From contig NZ_CANMPM010000011.1 of NCBI RefSeq assembly GCF_947499845.1, forward strand, positions 42,862 to 106,861: a stretch of 64,000 bases of DNA, written 5' to 3'. A program made the position numbers and the translations under genes. The notes beneath the pieces are model-generated. The model saw only the letters and a program-made list of their open reading frames with translations. It had not been told where the DNA came from and ran no database searches. Below are positions 43,955 to 53,042 of the stretch, one piece after another. The DNA is from an uncultured Pseudokineococcus sp. Lineage in GTDB: Bacteria > Actinomycetota > Actinomycetes > Actinomycetales > Quadrisphaeraceae. Numbering within the stretch: position 1 is the first letter of the stretch; each line of letters starts with the position of its first letter.

Positions 43955-44911
43955 GTGAGCCCGCTGCCCACCCCCCGCGGCCCGCACCACCGCCGGTCCC
44001 ACGCCGTCTGGGACGCCTCGCTCGAGCCCCTGTCCGTCGTCGCCTCGGGCGACGAGGTGGAGGTCGTCGCGCAGGAGGCCTCCGGCGGCCAGCTCCGGCC
44101 CGACAGCACGGCCGACGAGCTGCTCGCCCTCGACATGACCTCGCTCAACCCCGCCGTCGGGCCCTTCGCCGTCGAGGGCGCCCGTCCGGGGGACGCGCTC
44201 GTCGTCGACGTGCTGTCCATCGGTCTCGACACCTGGGGCTGGACGGCGCTCATCCCCGGCTTCGGCCTGCTCGCCGACGACTTCCCCGAGCCCTACCTGC
44301 GGACGTCGGCCGTCGACTCCACGCCCGGGGGCGGCGGGGTCCAGCTGCTGCCCGACGTCGTCCTGCCGCTCTCGCCGATGGTCGGGACGCTCGGCGTCGC
44401 CCCGCCCGAGCCCGGCCCGCACCCCGTCATCCCGCCGACGCGCTGGGGCGGCAACCTGGACGTCCGCGACGTCGGCCCGGGCGCCCGCGTGGTCCTGCCC
44501 GTCGGTGTGGAGGGGGCCCTCTTCTCGCTCGGCGACGTCCACGCCGTCATGGGCGACGGCGAGGTCTGCGGCACCGGCGTCGAGACCTCCGCCGTCGTGC
44601 GGGTGCGCCTCACCGTCGCCCCCGGGCGGGCGCCGCGCTCGCCCGTCGTCATCACCGACCGGCAGAGCCTCCGCCTGGAGACGACGGTCGCGACGACCGG
44701 CGTCGGGCCGGACCTGATGGAGGGCGCGCGCGACGCCGTCCGCCAGGCGGTGGACCTGCTGGTCGAGGAGCGCGGCACGAGCCGCGAGGACGCCTACCTG
44801 CTGCTGTCCCTGGCCGCCGACCTGCGCGTGTCCGAGGTCGTCGACGCGCCGAACTGGGTGGTCACCTGCCACGTCCCGCGGCGCCTGCTCGCCGGCTGGC
44901 CGCACGTCTGA
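43955..44911 (+). CDS. Acetamidase/formamidase family protein
   Basis: A 318-residue protein of the FmdA/AmdA family: TSLNPAVGPFAVEGARPGDA, the conserved LSIGLDTWGWTALIPGFGLL, PSP-like HPVIPPTRWGGNLDVRDVGP, LFSLGDVHAVMGDGEVCGTG and ADLRVSEVVDAPNWVVTCHV. These enzymes hydrolyse small amides to ammonia and acid. GTG 43955 behind GGAGAGCAGG. Converges with the ABC-F gene over a 41-bp repeat array. Confidence 0.88.
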   Translation: MSPLPTPRGPHHRRSHAVWDASLEPLSVVASGDEVEVVAQEASGGQLRPDSTADELLALDMTSLNPAVGPFAVEGARPGDALVVDVLSIGLDTWGWTALIPGFGLLADDFPEPYLRTSAVDSTPGGGGVQLLPDVVLPLSPMVGTLGVAPPEPGPHPVIPPTRWGGNLDVRDVGPGARVVLPVGVEGALFSLGDVHAVMGDGEVCGTGVETSAVVRVRLTVAPGRAPRSPVVITDRQSLRLETTVATTGVGPDLMEGARDAVRQAVDLLVEERGTSREDAYLLLSLAADLRVSEVVDAPNWVVTCHVPRRLLAGWPHV

Positions 44912-44923
44912 CCTCTGGTCCTG

Positions 44924-45032
44924 GCGGACTTCGGAGCACTTCTCCGTCCCCGGAGCCGTCCGGGGCGATCTTCGTGGCCTTCGTCCGTCGCTGAGGCGCC
45001 GTCCGGCGGACTTCGTAGCCCTTGTCCGCCGC
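44924..45032. repeat. Three-copy 41-bp tandem array, GCGGACTTCGTAGC core
   Basis: Cores start at 44924, 44965 and 45006, exactly 41 bp apart. The clearest copy has GGCGGAC ... GTCCGCC arms around a 12-nt loop. Units are only moderately alike. Fills the gap between convergent genes ending at 44911 and 45042. Its period matches the arrays at 11.2, 15.9 and 39.1 kb although the sequence differs. Confidence 0.8.
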
Positions 45033-45041
45033 CGGCGGGGG

Positions 45042-46727
45042 TCAGCGCTCGGTGACGGCGCCCGCCGCGACGTCCCAGCGGCGGGTCAGCGACACGGCGT
45101 CGAGCATCCGGCGGTCGTGCGTGACGAGCAGCAGCGTGCCCGTGTAGGCGTCGAGCGCGGCCTCGAGCTGCTCGATGGCGGGCAGGTCGAGGTGGTTGGT
45201 CGGCTCGTCGAGGACGAGCAGGTTGACCCCGCGGGCCTGCAGCAGCGCCATCGCGGCGCGCGTGCGCTCGCCGGGGGAGAGGGTCGCCACGGGCCGCAGC
45301 ACGTGGTCGGAGCGCAGGCCGAACTTCGCGAGCAGGGTGCGCACCTCGGCCGTCGGCCAGTCGGGCACGTGCGCCGCGACGGCGTCGAGCACCGACGGCG
45401 CCCGCCCCTGCCCGCTCCCGGCGGAGGCACCGGCGCCCTGCAGCGCCACCGCGCCCAGCGACCGCCGCGCCTGGTCGACCTCGCCGACGGCCACGCCCGA
45501 GCCGAGCCCGCCGTCGCCCTCGTCGAGCGGGGTGCGCCCCAGCAGCGCGCCGAGCAGCGTCGTCTTGCCCGAGCCGTTGCGCCCGGTGACGCCGATGCGG
45601 TCGCCGACGTCGACCTGCAGGTCCAGCGGCCCCAGCGTGAACGAGCCGCGCCGGACGACGGCGCCCCGCAGCACCGCGACGACGGACCCCGAGCGCGGCG
45701 CCGCGGCGATCTCGTAGCGCAGCTCCCACTCCTTGCGCGGCTCGTCGACGACGTCGAGCCGCTCGAGCATCCGCTCGGTCTGGCGCGCCTTGGCGGCCTG
45801 CTTCTCCGAGCCCTCGCGCGCCTTGTGGGTGATGTGCTTGTCGCCGTCGCTCTTCTTCTTCACGGCGTCGCGCACGCCCTTGGCGAGCCAGTTCCGCTGG
45901 GTGCGGGCGCGGTCGGTGAGCGCCTGGCGGCGGTCGTCGTACTGCTCGTAGGCCTCGCGGGCGTGCCGCCGCGCCGTCTCGCGCTCCTCGAGGTAGGCGT
46001 CGTACCCGCCGCCGAAGACGCTGACCTGCTGCTGGGCGAGGTCGAGCTCGACGACGCGGGTGACGACGCGCGAGAGCAGCTCGCGGTCGTGGCTGACGAG
46101 CACGACGCCGGCCCGCTGCTCGACGAGGAAGCGCTCGAGGCGGGCGAGCCCGTCGAGGTCGAGGTCGTTCGTCGGCTCGTCGAGCAGGACGACGTCGAAG
46201 CGCGAGAGCAGCAGCGCCGCCAGGCCCACCCGCGCCGCCTGGCCGCCGGACAGCGACGTCATGGCCGCCGAGGTGGCGACGTCGAGGCCGAGGTCGGCGA
46301 GGACGGCGCCGGTGCGCTCCTCGAGGTCCGCGCCGCCGAGGGCCAGCCAGCGCTCCAGCGCCTCGGCGTAGGCGTCGTCGGCGCCCGGTGCGCCCTCCGC
46401 CAGGGCCGCGGCCCCCGCGTCCATCGCCTCCTGCGCCGCGGCGACGCCCGTGCGCCGGGCGAGGTGCGCGAGGACGTCCTCGTCGGCGCGGCGCTCGACC
46501 TCCTGCGGCAGCCACCCCCGGACGGCGCCGGGCGGCGTCGTCGTGACCGAGCCCTCCTGCGGCTCGTCGACGCCCGCGAGCATCCGCAGCAGCGTCGACT
46601 TGCCCGCCCCGTTGGCGCCGACGAGCCCGACGACGTCGCCGGGCGCGACGACGAGGTCCAGCCCGGAGAAGAGGGTGCGGTCGGCGTGCCCGGCGGCGAG
46701 GCCGCGGGCCACGAGGGTGGCGCTCAT
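45042..46727 (-). CDS. ABC-F family ATP-binding protein
   Basis: A 561-residue protein with two ABC domains and no membrane part. Domain 1: GLVGANGAGKSTLLRMLAG, SLSGGQAARVGLAALLLS, VVLLDEPTNDLDLDGL. Domain 2: GVTGRNGSGKTTLLGALLG, TLSPGERTRAAMALLQ, LLVLDEPTNHLDLPAIE. The inter-domain linker (about 240–320) is the basic, coiled-coil ABC-F arm (RQALTDRARTQRNWLAKGVR, KKKSDGDKHITHKAREGSEK). Such proteins act on the ribosome as translation factors or antibiotic-protection factors. ATG 46727. Confidence 0.9.
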   Translation of the reverse strand: MSATLVARGLAAGHADRTLFSGLDLVVAPGDVVGLVGANGAGKSTLLRMLAGVDEPQEGSVTTTPPGAVRGWLPQEVERRADEDVLAHLARRTGVAAAQEAMDAGAAALAEGAPGADDAYAEALERWLALGGADLEERTGAVLADLGLDVATSAAMTSLSGGQAARVGLAALLLSRFDVVLLDEPTNDLDLDGLARLERFLVEQRAGVVLVSHDRELLSRVVTRVVELDLAQQQVSVFGGGYDAYLEERETARRHAREAYEQYDDRRQALTDRARTQRNWLAKGVRDAVKKKSDGDKHITHKAREGSEKQAAKARQTERMLERLDVVDEPRKEWELRYEIAAAPRSGSVVAVLRGAVVRRGSFTLGPLDLQVDVGDRIGVTGRNGSGKTTLLGALLGRTPLDEGDGGLGSGVAVGEVDQARRSLGAVALQGAGASAGSGQGRAPSVLDAVAAHVPDWPTAEVRTLLAKFGLRSDHVLRPVATLSPGERTRAAMALLQARGVNLLVLDEPTNHLDLPAIEQLEAALDAYTGTLLLVTHDRRMLDAVSLTRRWDVAAGAVTER

Positions 46728-46912
46728 GGGGTCATGCTCCCAGCGGCCCCGGGCCCCGGTCGACGGACTTCCGCCGCGCGCCGGGGCCCGCGGGTCGGTA
46801 GACACGGGGGTCGGCGGTACGGGGGACGGGCGCGCGGCGACGGCGTCCGTCACCCGTCCGCAGCGTCGACCTCGACCTGAGGGTCATCGCGACCCCTTAC
46901 CAGGAGGACACC

Positions 46913-47098
46913 GTGCCCTTCCTCGTGACCATGCTCCGCCGCTGGGTGCTCGTCGCCGTGGCGCTCCCGCTCGCCGGCAAGCTCCTCGGCCACCTCGCCA
47001 GCCGGATCCGCGCCAGGCGCGGCGAGAGCGGCGTCACCAAGGCGCTCGACTCCGCGAGTCGCGCCGCCTCGCGCAAGCGGCGCCGCGAGAAGCACTGA
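46913..47098 (+). CDS. Small basic membrane protein (61 aa)
   Basis: A 61-residue protein with one N-terminal hydrophobic helix (LVTMLRRWVLVAVALPLAGK) and a strongly basic tail (RIRARRGESG, SRAASRKRRREKH). GTG 46913 has an ideal AGGAGG site 7 nt upstream, which argues for a real gene. No family recognised. Its stop codon overlaps the first unit of a 17-bp repeat array. Confidence 0.7.
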   Translation: MPFLVTMLRRWVLVAVALPLAGKLLGHLASRIRARRGESGVTKALDSASRAASRKRRREKH

Positions 47099-47181
47099 TC
47101 CCGCGGGACCACTGATCCCGCGGGACCACTGAGCCCGCGGGAGCACCGAGCCCGCGCGAGCACCGAGCCCGCACGGGCACC
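47097..47181. repeat. Five-copy 17-bp tandem repeat with TCCCGCGGGA palindrome
   Basis: Units GATCCCGCGGGACCACT at 47097 and 47114 (identical), then GAGCCCGCGGGAGCACC at 47131 and degenerating copies at 47148 and 47165, exactly 17 bp apart. Each of the first units contains the 10-bp palindrome TCCCGCGGGA. Begins inside the stop codon of the small membrane gene. Confidence 0.9.
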
Positions 47182-47235
47182 GGCCCGGAGCGGCGTCCCC
47201 GCCCCGGGCTCGGGCGACGGGCCCGAGCGGTGGGC

Positions 47236-48882
47236 TCAGGCGGTGGGGTCGGCCGGCCCGGCGTCGTGCAGCCGCACGGCCAGCAGCGCGACGTCGTCCT
47301 CGGCGTCGAGCGCGAGCCGCACGACGAGCTGGTCGAGGAGCTCGGGCAGCGGCAGGTCGCCCAGCTCGGCGAGCGCCGCCTCGAGCGCGGCCGTGCCCTC
47401 GCGGACGCCGAGGTCGCGGCGCTCCACGAGCCCGTCGGTGTACAGCAGCACCGTGGCGCCCGGCTCGAGGGCGACCTCGGTGTCTCCCCGCGCGAGCTCG
47501 GGCAGGACGCCGAGCATGAGGTCGCCGGCGCCGCGGAGGTCCACGACCTCGCCGTCCGGGCGCCGCAGCAGGGGCGCGGGATGGCCGGCCCGGCTCCAGC
47601 GCAGCGTCCGCGAGCACGGCGCGTCGTCGGCGGACTGCGCGACGTGGAGCACCACCGCCGTGGCGGTGCGGCCCGGGTGCAGCCGGTCCATGGCCCGGTC
47701 GAGGCGCTGCAGGAGCGCCGACGGCGGCTCCACCCGGTCGGCGGCGAAGCCGCGGAGCATCGAGCGCAGCTGGCCCATCGTCGCGGCCGCGCCCACGTCG
47801 TGGCCGGCGACGTCGCCGATGACGAGGGTGGTGCCCCCGTCGGGGGCGTAAAGCGCGTCGTACCAGTCCCCGCCCACGCGGGCCGTGCGCGCCGCGGTGC
47901 GGTACAGCGCCGCGAGCTCGAGGCCGTCGCGCTGCGGGAGGTCGGTGAGCATCGCCCGCTGCAGCGTCTCGGCGACGTGCTGGCGCTGCTCCAGCAGCGT
48001 GGCCCGCTGGATGGCCTGCGCGGTGTAGCCGGCGAAGATCGACAGCAGCCCGCGCTCCTCGCGGCTCATCGCGTGCTCCTCGGCCCACGTGACGGCGAGG
48101 GTGCCGAGCACGGCGTCGCCCGCGATGAGCGGCAGGTGGGCCAGGGCGTGGACGCCGGCCGTCTCGAGGTCCGGCCCGAGGTCGGGGAAGTCGGCGAGGG
48201 CCTCCTCGCGGGTCTCGTGCAGGTGCGCGCGACCGGTGCGCGCCGTCGTCGACGGCGGCGTGTGCGCGGCGAAGGGGAAGACGGCCCAGGCCTCGGCGGT
48301 CTCCTCCGGCAGCGGGGCCAGGCTCACGTAGCTCATGGAGCGCTCGTCGGCGGCGATGAGCGCGATGCCGGCGAAGCTCGCGTCGAAGCCGGAGAGGGCG
48401 ACGCGCGCGACGACGTCGGCCACCTCGGCCACGGTCCGCGGCCGGGCGACGGCCTCGGACAGGCGCAGCAGGAGGTGCGCGCGGTCGAGGGCGCGCTCCA
48501 GGTCCTCGGTGAGGCGCGCCGCCTGGCGGTCGCGGGCGCGCCGCGCGTCGGTCGTGCGGGCCGCGAGGACCACCTCGCCGTCGTCGCCGGCCGTCGCCTC
48601 GCCCTCGAGCCACAGCTCGAGCCCGGAGTCGTAGCCGTCGAAGGGCGTGGGCTCCTCGACCGCGCGCGCCGTGGCGATCGCCGTCCGCAGCAGGCCGTCG
48701 CGCGCGGGCCGCAGGTCGTCGAGGTGGTGGCCGACCACGTCGGTGACGGCGCCGCCCAGGACGGCCACCGCCCCCTGGTTGGCGTAGGTGACGACGTCGG
48801 AGGCGTCGACGACCACGAGGCCGTCGCGGGCGCTGTCGAGGGCCCGCAGCAGCGAGGCCGGTGCCTGCGCCGGTGCCTCCAC
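47236..48882 (-). CDS. PAS–GAF–SpoIIE-type serine phosphatase
   Basis: A 548-residue protein. PAS at about residues 10–110 (ARDGLVVVDASDVVTYANQG), GAF at about 155–305 (SLAPLPEETAEAWAVFPFAA, HALAHLPLIAGDAVLGTLAV), SpoIIE/PP2C at about 330–530 (GGDWYDALYAPDGG, IGDVAGHDVGAAATMGQLRS, LYTDGLVERRD, EDDVALLAVR). Metal ligands intact. GTG 48882 is preferred because GGAGGAGGGGAC lies just before it; an in-frame GTG at 48903 would put that site inside the gene. Parallel in design to the phosphatase at 1762. Confidence 0.87.
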   Translation of the reverse strand: MEAPAQAPASLLRALDSARDGLVVVDASDVVTYANQGAVAVLGGAVTDVVGHHLDDLRPARDGLLRTAIATARAVEEPTPFDGYDSGLELWLEGEATAGDDGEVVLAARTTDARRARDRQAARLTEDLERALDRAHLLLRLSEAVARPRTVAEVADVVARVALSGFDASFAGIALIAADERSMSYVSLAPLPEETAEAWAVFPFAAHTPPSTTARTGRAHLHETREEALADFPDLGPDLETAGVHALAHLPLIAGDAVLGTLAVTWAEEHAMSREERGLLSIFAGYTAQAIQRATLLEQRQHVAETLQRAMLTDLPQRDGLELAALYRTAARTARVGGDWYDALYAPDGGTTLVIGDVAGHDVGAAATMGQLRSMLRGFAADRVEPPSALLQRLDRAMDRLHPGRTATAVVLHVAQSADDAPCSRTLRWSRAGHPAPLLRRPDGEVVDLRGAGDLMLGVLPELARGDTEVALEPGATVLLYTDGLVERRDLGVREGTAALEAALAELGDLPLPELLDQLVVRLALDAEDDVALLAVRLHDAGPADPTA

Positions 48883-49067
48883 GTCCCCTCCTCCTCGCGC
48901 CACCGCCCCGCGGCGGCCGAGGGGGCCGAGCGCCCCCGTGCTCGACCCTAACGGCCGGGCACGTCCCGCACCGGCCGCTCGGGGGAGTCCCCCCGCCCGG
49001 GGACGCCCGCCGCGGCGGCGGCGGTCGACGCAGAGCGGGCCGGCCGCACGGGGACCCCGGACGTAGC

Positions 49068-49099
49068 GGACCGCCCGCGGCGGGTGCCGCGGGCGGTCC
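49068..49099 (-). terminator. Hairpin terminator downstream of ndh-like gene
   Basis: Perfect 14-bp arms GGACCGCCCGCGGC (49068–49081) and complement (49086–49099) with a GGGT loop, 45 nt beyond the minus-strand gene ending at 49144. Confidence 0.7.
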
Positions 49100-49143
49100 G
49101 GGAGGGCGCGGTCCGCGCCCGGTGGTGCGAGGGGAGGGGCGCC

Positions 49144-50511
49144 TCAGGCGGCGCGGCCGCCCTGCTTCTCCAGCTGCGGGTCGCGCTCGGCCTTCGGCTC
49201 GTCGGACTCGTGCCGGCCGGCCTGCGGCACCCGGCGGGGCTCGCCGACGATGACGTTCTGCATGCCGGAGCGGGAGACGTAGTGCGAGGCGATGTTCGTC
49301 AGCGCCGCCAGCCGGTTGCGGAAGGAGTGCAGCAGCGTGATGTGCAGCCCCATCCACATGAGCCAGCCGATCGGGCCGGTGAACTTGCCCTTGAAGGGCC
49401 ACTTGATGTCGGCGACGGCGCTGTAGCGGCCGACGATCGCCATCGTGCCCTTGTCGCTGTAGGAGAACGCCTCGGTCGGCTGGCCGGCGAGGAGCTTCTT
49501 GACGTTGGCGGCGGCGTGCTTGCCCGTCTGGATGGCGGGCTGCGCCAGCTGCGGCAGGGGCGCGCCGTCGACCGCGCCGACGTCGCCGACGGCGAAGACG
49601 GCGTCGCTGCCCTGGATGCGCAGGTCGGGGTCGGTCTGCAGCCGGCCACCGCGGCCCTGGGGGAAGCCCCACTCCGACAGCGACTTCGGCGCGGAGACGC
49701 CCGACGTCCAGATGGTGAGGGCCGAGGGGATCTCCTCGCCGCCCTTGAGCAGGACGACGTCCTCGCGGACCTCGGCGACGGCCGAGCCGAGCCGCAGCTC
49801 GACGCCGCGCTGCTCGAGCGAGCGGCGGGCGTACTGGCGCAGCGAGTCGTCGAAGGGGGCCAGGACGAAGTCGAGCATCTCGATGCAGACGACCCGCACG
49901 CGCGAGGGGTCGAGCTCGGGGTAGTTCTCCGCCACGTAGGTGTTGCGGAGCTCGGCGATGGCGCCGGCCATCTCGGTGCCGGTGGCGCCGCCGCCGACGA
50001 CGACGATGCACGGCGGCTCCCCGCCGGTGTGCTTCGCGGCCGTCTCGAACGCCGTCATGAGGCGGTCGCGCACCTCGACGGCGCCGTTGCGCGTGTACAT
50101 CGTCAGCGTGTGCTCCTCGGCGCCGGGGATGCCGAAGTAGTTCGCCGCGATGCCGCTGGAGACGATGAGGTAGTCGTAGGCGACGTCGTCGCCGCCCTCC
50201 ATGCGGAGCACCTTGCTCTCGGCGTCGACGCCGGTGGCCGTGCCCTGGCGGAAGCCGACACGACGCCGACCGCCGGTGAAGGTGCGCAGCGAGTAGGTGA
50301 CGTCACCGGGGTTGAGCCCGCCGGTGGAGACCTGGAAGAGCAGCGGCTGGAAGGTGTTGTAGGCGTTCTTGTCGACGAGGAGGACGTCGGCGTCGACACC
50401 GTCGAGCTCGCGGACGGCCGACAGGCCGGCGAACCCGGCGCCGAGCACGACGACCTTCGGTCGGCCGGTGGCGCGGCCCTGGGGTCGACCCGTGGTGGCG
50501 GTGGTGGACAA
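49144..50511 (-). CDS. ndh: Type II NADH:quinone oxidoreductase-like flavoprotein
   Basis: A 455-residue NDH-2-type enzyme. FAD motif VVVLGAGFAGLSAVRELDGV at residue ~20, the family motif NTFQPLLFQVSTGGLNPGDV, NAD motif CIVVVGGGATGTEMAGAIAE, and second FAD motif VFAVGDVGAVDG followed by LAQPAIQTGKHAAANV. A membrane-interacting C-terminal amphipathic region (GWLMWMGLHITLLHSFRNRL) is present. It would feed electrons from NADH to menaquinone without pumping protons. GTG 50511. Lone gene with its own terminator. Confidence 0.92.
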   Translation of the reverse strand: MSTTATTGRPQGRATGRPKVVVLGAGFAGLSAVRELDGVDADVLLVDKNAYNTFQPLLFQVSTGGLNPGDVTYSLRTFTGGRRRVGFRQGTATGVDAESKVLRMEGGDDVAYDYLIVSSGIAANYFGIPGAEEHTLTMYTRNGAVEVRDRLMTAFETAAKHTGGEPPCIVVVGGGATGTEMAGAIAELRNTYVAENYPELDPSRVRVVCIEMLDFVLAPFDDSLRQYARRSLEQRGVELRLGSAVAEVREDVVLLKGGEEIPSALTIWTSGVSAPKSLSEWGFPQGRGGRLQTDPDLRIQGSDAVFAVGDVGAVDGAPLPQLAQPAIQTGKHAAANVKKLLAGQPTEAFSYSDKGTMAIVGRYSAVADIKWPFKGKFTGPIGWLMWMGLHITLLHSFRNRLAALTNIASHYVSRSGMQNVIVGEPRRVPQAGRHESDEPKAERDPQLEKQGGRAA

Positions 50512-50751
50512 GAGGACTCCTCAGGGCGCTCTGGCGGACTCGTGCTGGGCTCTGGCGGCCCCCAGCGTAGGGACAGCGGGTGACCTGCGTCTCGTCAGGG
50601 TCGTCGCGCTCGCCCCGACCTGCCCCGTGCGCCCTCCCGCGCGGGCGCCCGCACGGGGACGGTTCCCCGGGGACGGCGGGCGGTCGGGTGCCGTGGGCAC
50701 CTACCCTCGGCGCGGGGGACGTCCCTCCGCCGATCGCCTGCGAGGACCGCC

Positions 50752-52809
50752 ATGAGCCGCACGAGCCCCGCCCCCGCCCCCGCCGGGGGAGACCCCGCCC
50801 CGACCGCGCCGGAGCGCCGGCAGCGGGCCGCCGCCGCGGAGGAGCGACGCCGGCAGCGCGCCGCCGCGAGCGCGCCGGCGGGCGAGGACGGCGGCTTCTC
50901 CCACCGCCAGGTCCTCACCGTCCTCGGCGGGCTCATGCTGGGGATGTTCCTGGCGGCGCTCGACCAGACGGTCGTCTCCACGGCCATCCGCACCATCGCG
51001 GACGACCTGCAGGGGTACGACCTCCAGGCGTGGGCGACCACGGCCTTCCTCATCACCTCGACGATCTCCACACCGCTGTACGGCAAGCTCTCCGACATCT
51101 ACGGCCGCCGGCCGTTCTACCTCGGGGCCATCGCCGTCTTCGTCCTCGGCTCGGCGCTGTGCGGCGTCTCGACGTCGATGTACGAGCTGGCCGCCTGGCG
51201 CGCCGTGCAGGGCGTCGGCGCCGGCGGCCTCATGTCGCTGGCGCTGGCGATCATCGCCGACCTCGTGCCGCCGCGGGAGCGCTCGCGCTACCAGGGCTAC
51301 TTCATGGCCGTCTTCGGCACCTCGAGCGTCCTCGGTCCGGTGATCGGCGGCTTCTTCGCGGGCCGCGCCGACATCCTCGGCCTCGACGGCTGGCGGTGGA
51401 TCTTCTGGGTCAACGTGCCCCTCGGGCTGCTCGCCTTCACCGTCGTCGCCCGGGTCCTGCACCTGCCGCACGAGCGCCGCGAGCACCGCATCGACGTGGC
51501 CGGCGCCCTCGCGCTCGTGCTGTTCCTCGTGCCGCTCCTCGTCGTCGCCGAGCAGGGCCGCACCTGGGGCTGGGGGAGCGGGGGCGCGCTGCTCGCCTAC
51601 GGCCTCGGCGCCGTCGGCCTCGTGGCCTTCGTGCTGGCCGAGCGGCGCATCGGGGACGACGCGCTGCTGCCGCTCGCGCTGTTCGCCAACCGCACCTTCC
51701 TCGTCGGCGGCCTCGGCAGCGTCGTCGTCGGCATGGGCATGTTCGGCGGGCTGCTGCTGCTGCCGCAGTACCTGCAGATCGTCGGCGGCAGCACGCCCAC
51801 CGAGGCCGGGCTGCAGATGGTGCCGCTCGTGCTCGGGATCATGACCGGTGCGCTGTCCTCCGGCATCGCCATCTCCCGCACCGGCCGCTACAAGGTCTTC
51901 CCCGTGACGGGCGCCGTCCTGCTCACCGTCGCGCTGCTCTCGCTGTCGCGCGTGATCGGCGCCGACACGCCCTACTGGCAGCTCGTGCCCTTCATGGTGC
52001 TGACGGGCCTCGGCCTCGGCTTCAACTTCCAGCCGGTCGTGCTGGCGGTGCAGAACGCCGCGGGCCCGCGCCAGACGGGCGTCGCGACGTCGTCCGTCAC
52101 CTTCTTCCGCCAGATGGGCGGCACGCTCGGCACCGCCGTCTTCCTCTCGGTGCTCTTCACCCGGCTGCCGGGCGACATCCGCACCTCGGTGCAGGAGGCC
52201 GCCGCGGCCGACCCGCAGCTCGCGTCGCGGCTGCAGGACGTGCCGACGGGGCAGGGCGCGCTCTCCGACACCTCCTTCATCCAGCAGCTGCCCGACGCCG
52301 TCGCGGCGCCGTTCCGCGCCGGGTTCTCGACCTCCATCGACGCCGTCCTCCTCATCGCGGCGTGCGTCGTGGCGGTCGGCATCGTCGTCATGGCCTTCCT
52401 GCCGCAGGTGGAGCTGCGCTCGCAGTCGGGCCTGCAGGCGCGCGCCGCCGACGGCGGGGCCCGCCCGGACGCAGGCCCTGGAGCAGGTGCAGGCGCGCAG
52501 CCGGAGGCCAGCGCGCCGGACGACCGGGACGCCGGCGCCGACGCCGCGCTCTCGGGCGCCGCCGCCCTCGGCGGGTCCGACGGCGCCGCCGGTGACCGCC
52601 GCAGCGCCGCCCCCGCGCCGTCGGACGGCGAGGACGCGGCCGACGACGCGGGCGACGACGCGGGCGCCGAGCGCGCTGAGCGCGCCGAGGCCGTCCAGGG
52701 GACCGGCGACGCCGGTGCGCCGCGGCCGCGCCACGCGCGCACCGACGCCGAGGTCGACGCCGAGCCCCGCTCCTCGCGGTCGGCGGGCGCGGGCGCGCAC
52801 CGGGCCTGA
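50752..52809 (+). CDS. DHA2-family (14-TM) MFS drug efflux transporter
   Basis: A 685-residue transporter. A charged head (about 1–50, RRQRAAAAEERRRQRAAA) is followed by 14 helices with DHA2 motifs: LGMFLAALDQTVVSTAIRTI (motif D1), LYGKLSDIYGRRPFYLGAIA (motif A), GTSSVLGPVIGGFFAG (motif C) and WRWIFWVNVPLG. A ~130-residue Ala/Asp/Gly-rich acidic tail, absent from typical members, ends the protein. Proton-driven efflux of drugs or lipids. ATG 50752. Confidence 0.9.
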   Translation: MSRTSPAPAPAGGDPAPTAPERRQRAAAAEERRRQRAAASAPAGEDGGFSHRQVLTVLGGLMLGMFLAALDQTVVSTAIRTIADDLQGYDLQAWATTAFLITSTISTPLYGKLSDIYGRRPFYLGAIAVFVLGSALCGVSTSMYELAAWRAVQGVGAGGLMSLALAIIADLVPPRERSRYQGYFMAVFGTSSVLGPVIGGFFAGRADILGLDGWRWIFWVNVPLGLLAFTVVARVLHLPHERREHRIDVAGALALVLFLVPLLVVAEQGRTWGWGSGGALLAYGLGAVGLVAFVLAERRIGDDALLPLALFANRTFLVGGLGSVVVGMGMFGGLLLLPQYLQIVGGSTPTEAGLQMVPLVLGIMTGALSSGIAISRTGRYKVFPVTGAVLLTVALLSLSRVIGADTPYWQLVPFMVLTGLGLGFNFQPVVLAVQNAAGPRQTGVATSSVTFFRQMGGTLGTAVFLSVLFTRLPGDIRTSVQEAAAADPQLASRLQDVPTGQGALSDTSFIQQLPDAVAAPFRAGFSTSIDAVLLIAACVVAVGIVVMAFLPQVELRSQSGLQARAADGGARPDAGPGAGAGAQPEASAPDDRDAGADAALSGAAALGGSDGAAGDRRSAAPAPSDGEDAADDAGDDAGAERAERAEAVQGTGDAGAPRPRHARTDAEVDAEPRSSRSAGAGAHRA

Positions 52810-52849
52810 CGAGGGCGCGGGCTCCGCGGGCGCCCGGCCCGGCCCGCGG

Positions 52850-52905
52850 CCGGTCGCCACGGACCGGCCGCCGCGGACCGGTCGCCGCGGACCGGCCGCC
52901 ACGGA
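52850..52905. repeat. Four-copy 14-bp tandem repeat
   Basis: CCGGTCGCCACGGA at 52850 and variants CCGGCCGCCGCGGA, CCGGTCGCCGCGGA, CCGGCCGCCACGGA at 52864, 52878 and 52892. Exactly 14 bp apart, in the 233-bp gap before the LPxTG gene; no gene is seen in that gap. Confidence 0.8.
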
Positions 52906-53042
52906 CCTGCGCCGGGCCGCCGGCGCCGTCCGGGGCGTCGGGTGAGGCGGACGCGGAGAACCCCTCGAGTCGGCGCCCGGCGTGCCGATGGAGGACGTGG
53001 CGGCTGCTGCCGCCGCACGTCCCCGCGCCCGAGGAGCCCGCC

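Noticed and set aside
46897..47163. An 88-codon minus-strand gene over the small membrane protein
   Set aside because: The plus-strand frame has an ideal AGGAGG site and a clear membrane helix; the minus frame is Arg/Ser/Leu-rich antisense sequence running through the 17-bp repeats.
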